Below are positions 6,353 through 6,429 of a stretch of 6,429 nt of DNA, in pieces. The position numbers and the translations under genes were made by a program. Below the pieces are notes generated by a model that saw only the letters and a program-made list of their open reading frames with translations, did not search any database and was not told the DNA's origin. Position 1 is the first letter of the stretch; each line of letters begins with the position of its first letter. Source of the stretch: an uncultured Candidatus Udaeobacter sp. (GTDB lineage: Bacteria > Verrucomicrobiota > Verrucomicrobiia > Chthoniobacterales > UBA10450); contig CATPBS010000215.1 in NCBI GenBank assembly GCA_955652715.1, positions 1-6,429 on the forward strand, given 5' to 3'.

Positions 6353-6429
6353 CTATTCCGCCAGCGTGTCGATCCGCTCGGCCAGCCCAAAATCAAGCTC
6401 AGTTAAGCCGCCTTTGCTATGCGTTGAGA
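6353..6429 (-). CDS. Pterin-4a-carbinolamine dehydratase, C-terminal fragment
   Basis: Reading the reverse strand from the right edge gives 24 residues to a TAG at 6353-6355: THSKGGLTELDFGLAERID followed by TLAE. The pattern T-H-x-x-G-G-L-T-E-x-D-F-x-L-A-x-x-I-D matches the C-terminus of pterin-4a-carbinolamine dehydratase (4a-hydroxytetrahydrobiopterin dehydratase, PhhB/DCoH, usually about 95-115 residues), where the His-containing T-H-x-x-G-G-L stretch follows the central strand. The enzyme dehydrates the 4a-hydroxy pterin formed by aromatic amino-acid hydroxylases; many bacteria keep it without an obvious hydroxylase, so its role here is open. About 80% of the gene lies outside the window. 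Its stop is 60 bases from the convergent DUF5069 stop, with no clear terminator between. The motif is short but specific. Confidence 0.8.
   Translation of the reverse strand, partial: STHSKGGLTELDFGLAERIDTLAE

Overview
The window looks like chromosomal DNA from a Gram-negative soil bacterium, most plausibly of the Verrucomicrobia (Spartobacteria / Chthoniobacterales-like) or a neighbouring PVC-type lineage. This is inferred from the gene mix: a Pup/UBact-type ligase outside Actinobacteria, a DUF5069 protein, a DEG9-like HtrA pair with signal peptides, and genes lacking strong Shine-Dalgarno sites. The GC content looks moderate. No ribosomal or other marker gene fixes the taxonomy, and nothing suggests a plasmid, phage or mobile element.

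Layout: (1) 1-900 (+), the C-terminal 299 codons of a family-1-like glycosyltransferase cut by the left edge. (2) 1062-2666 (+), an exported HtrA/Deg-type serine protease with an intact His-Asp-Ser triad and two PDZ-like domains. (3) 2668-4167 (+), a second exported protein of the same architecture, one base downstream, whose triad reads Asp-Asn-Ser and whose oxyanion-loop glycines are gone, so it is a likely pseudoprotease. (4) 4217-5641 (-), a PafA/Dop-family enzyme (ligase or deamidase/depupylase of a Pup-like modifier), convergent with the HtrA pair. (5) 5861-6292 (+), a DUF5069 protein divergent from pafA. (6) 6353-6429 (-), the last 24 codons of a pterin-4a-carbinolamine dehydratase cut by the right edge, found by reading the reverse strand.

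How the genes may work together: the two HtrA-like genes almost certainly form one operon, and a catalytic/degenerate pair made from one mRNA suggests a mixed oligomer or a regulatory or chaperone partner in the periplasm. The PafA/Dop-like gene stands alone, with no modifier, proteasome or ATPase gene visible here. It is cytoplasmic, so its closeness to the HtrA pair need not mean a shared pathway. No stretch of more than 300 bases lacks a gene. The intergenic gaps (901-1060, 4168-4216, 5642-5860, 6293-6352) hold no RNA gene, CRISPR array or strong terminator that I can recognise.
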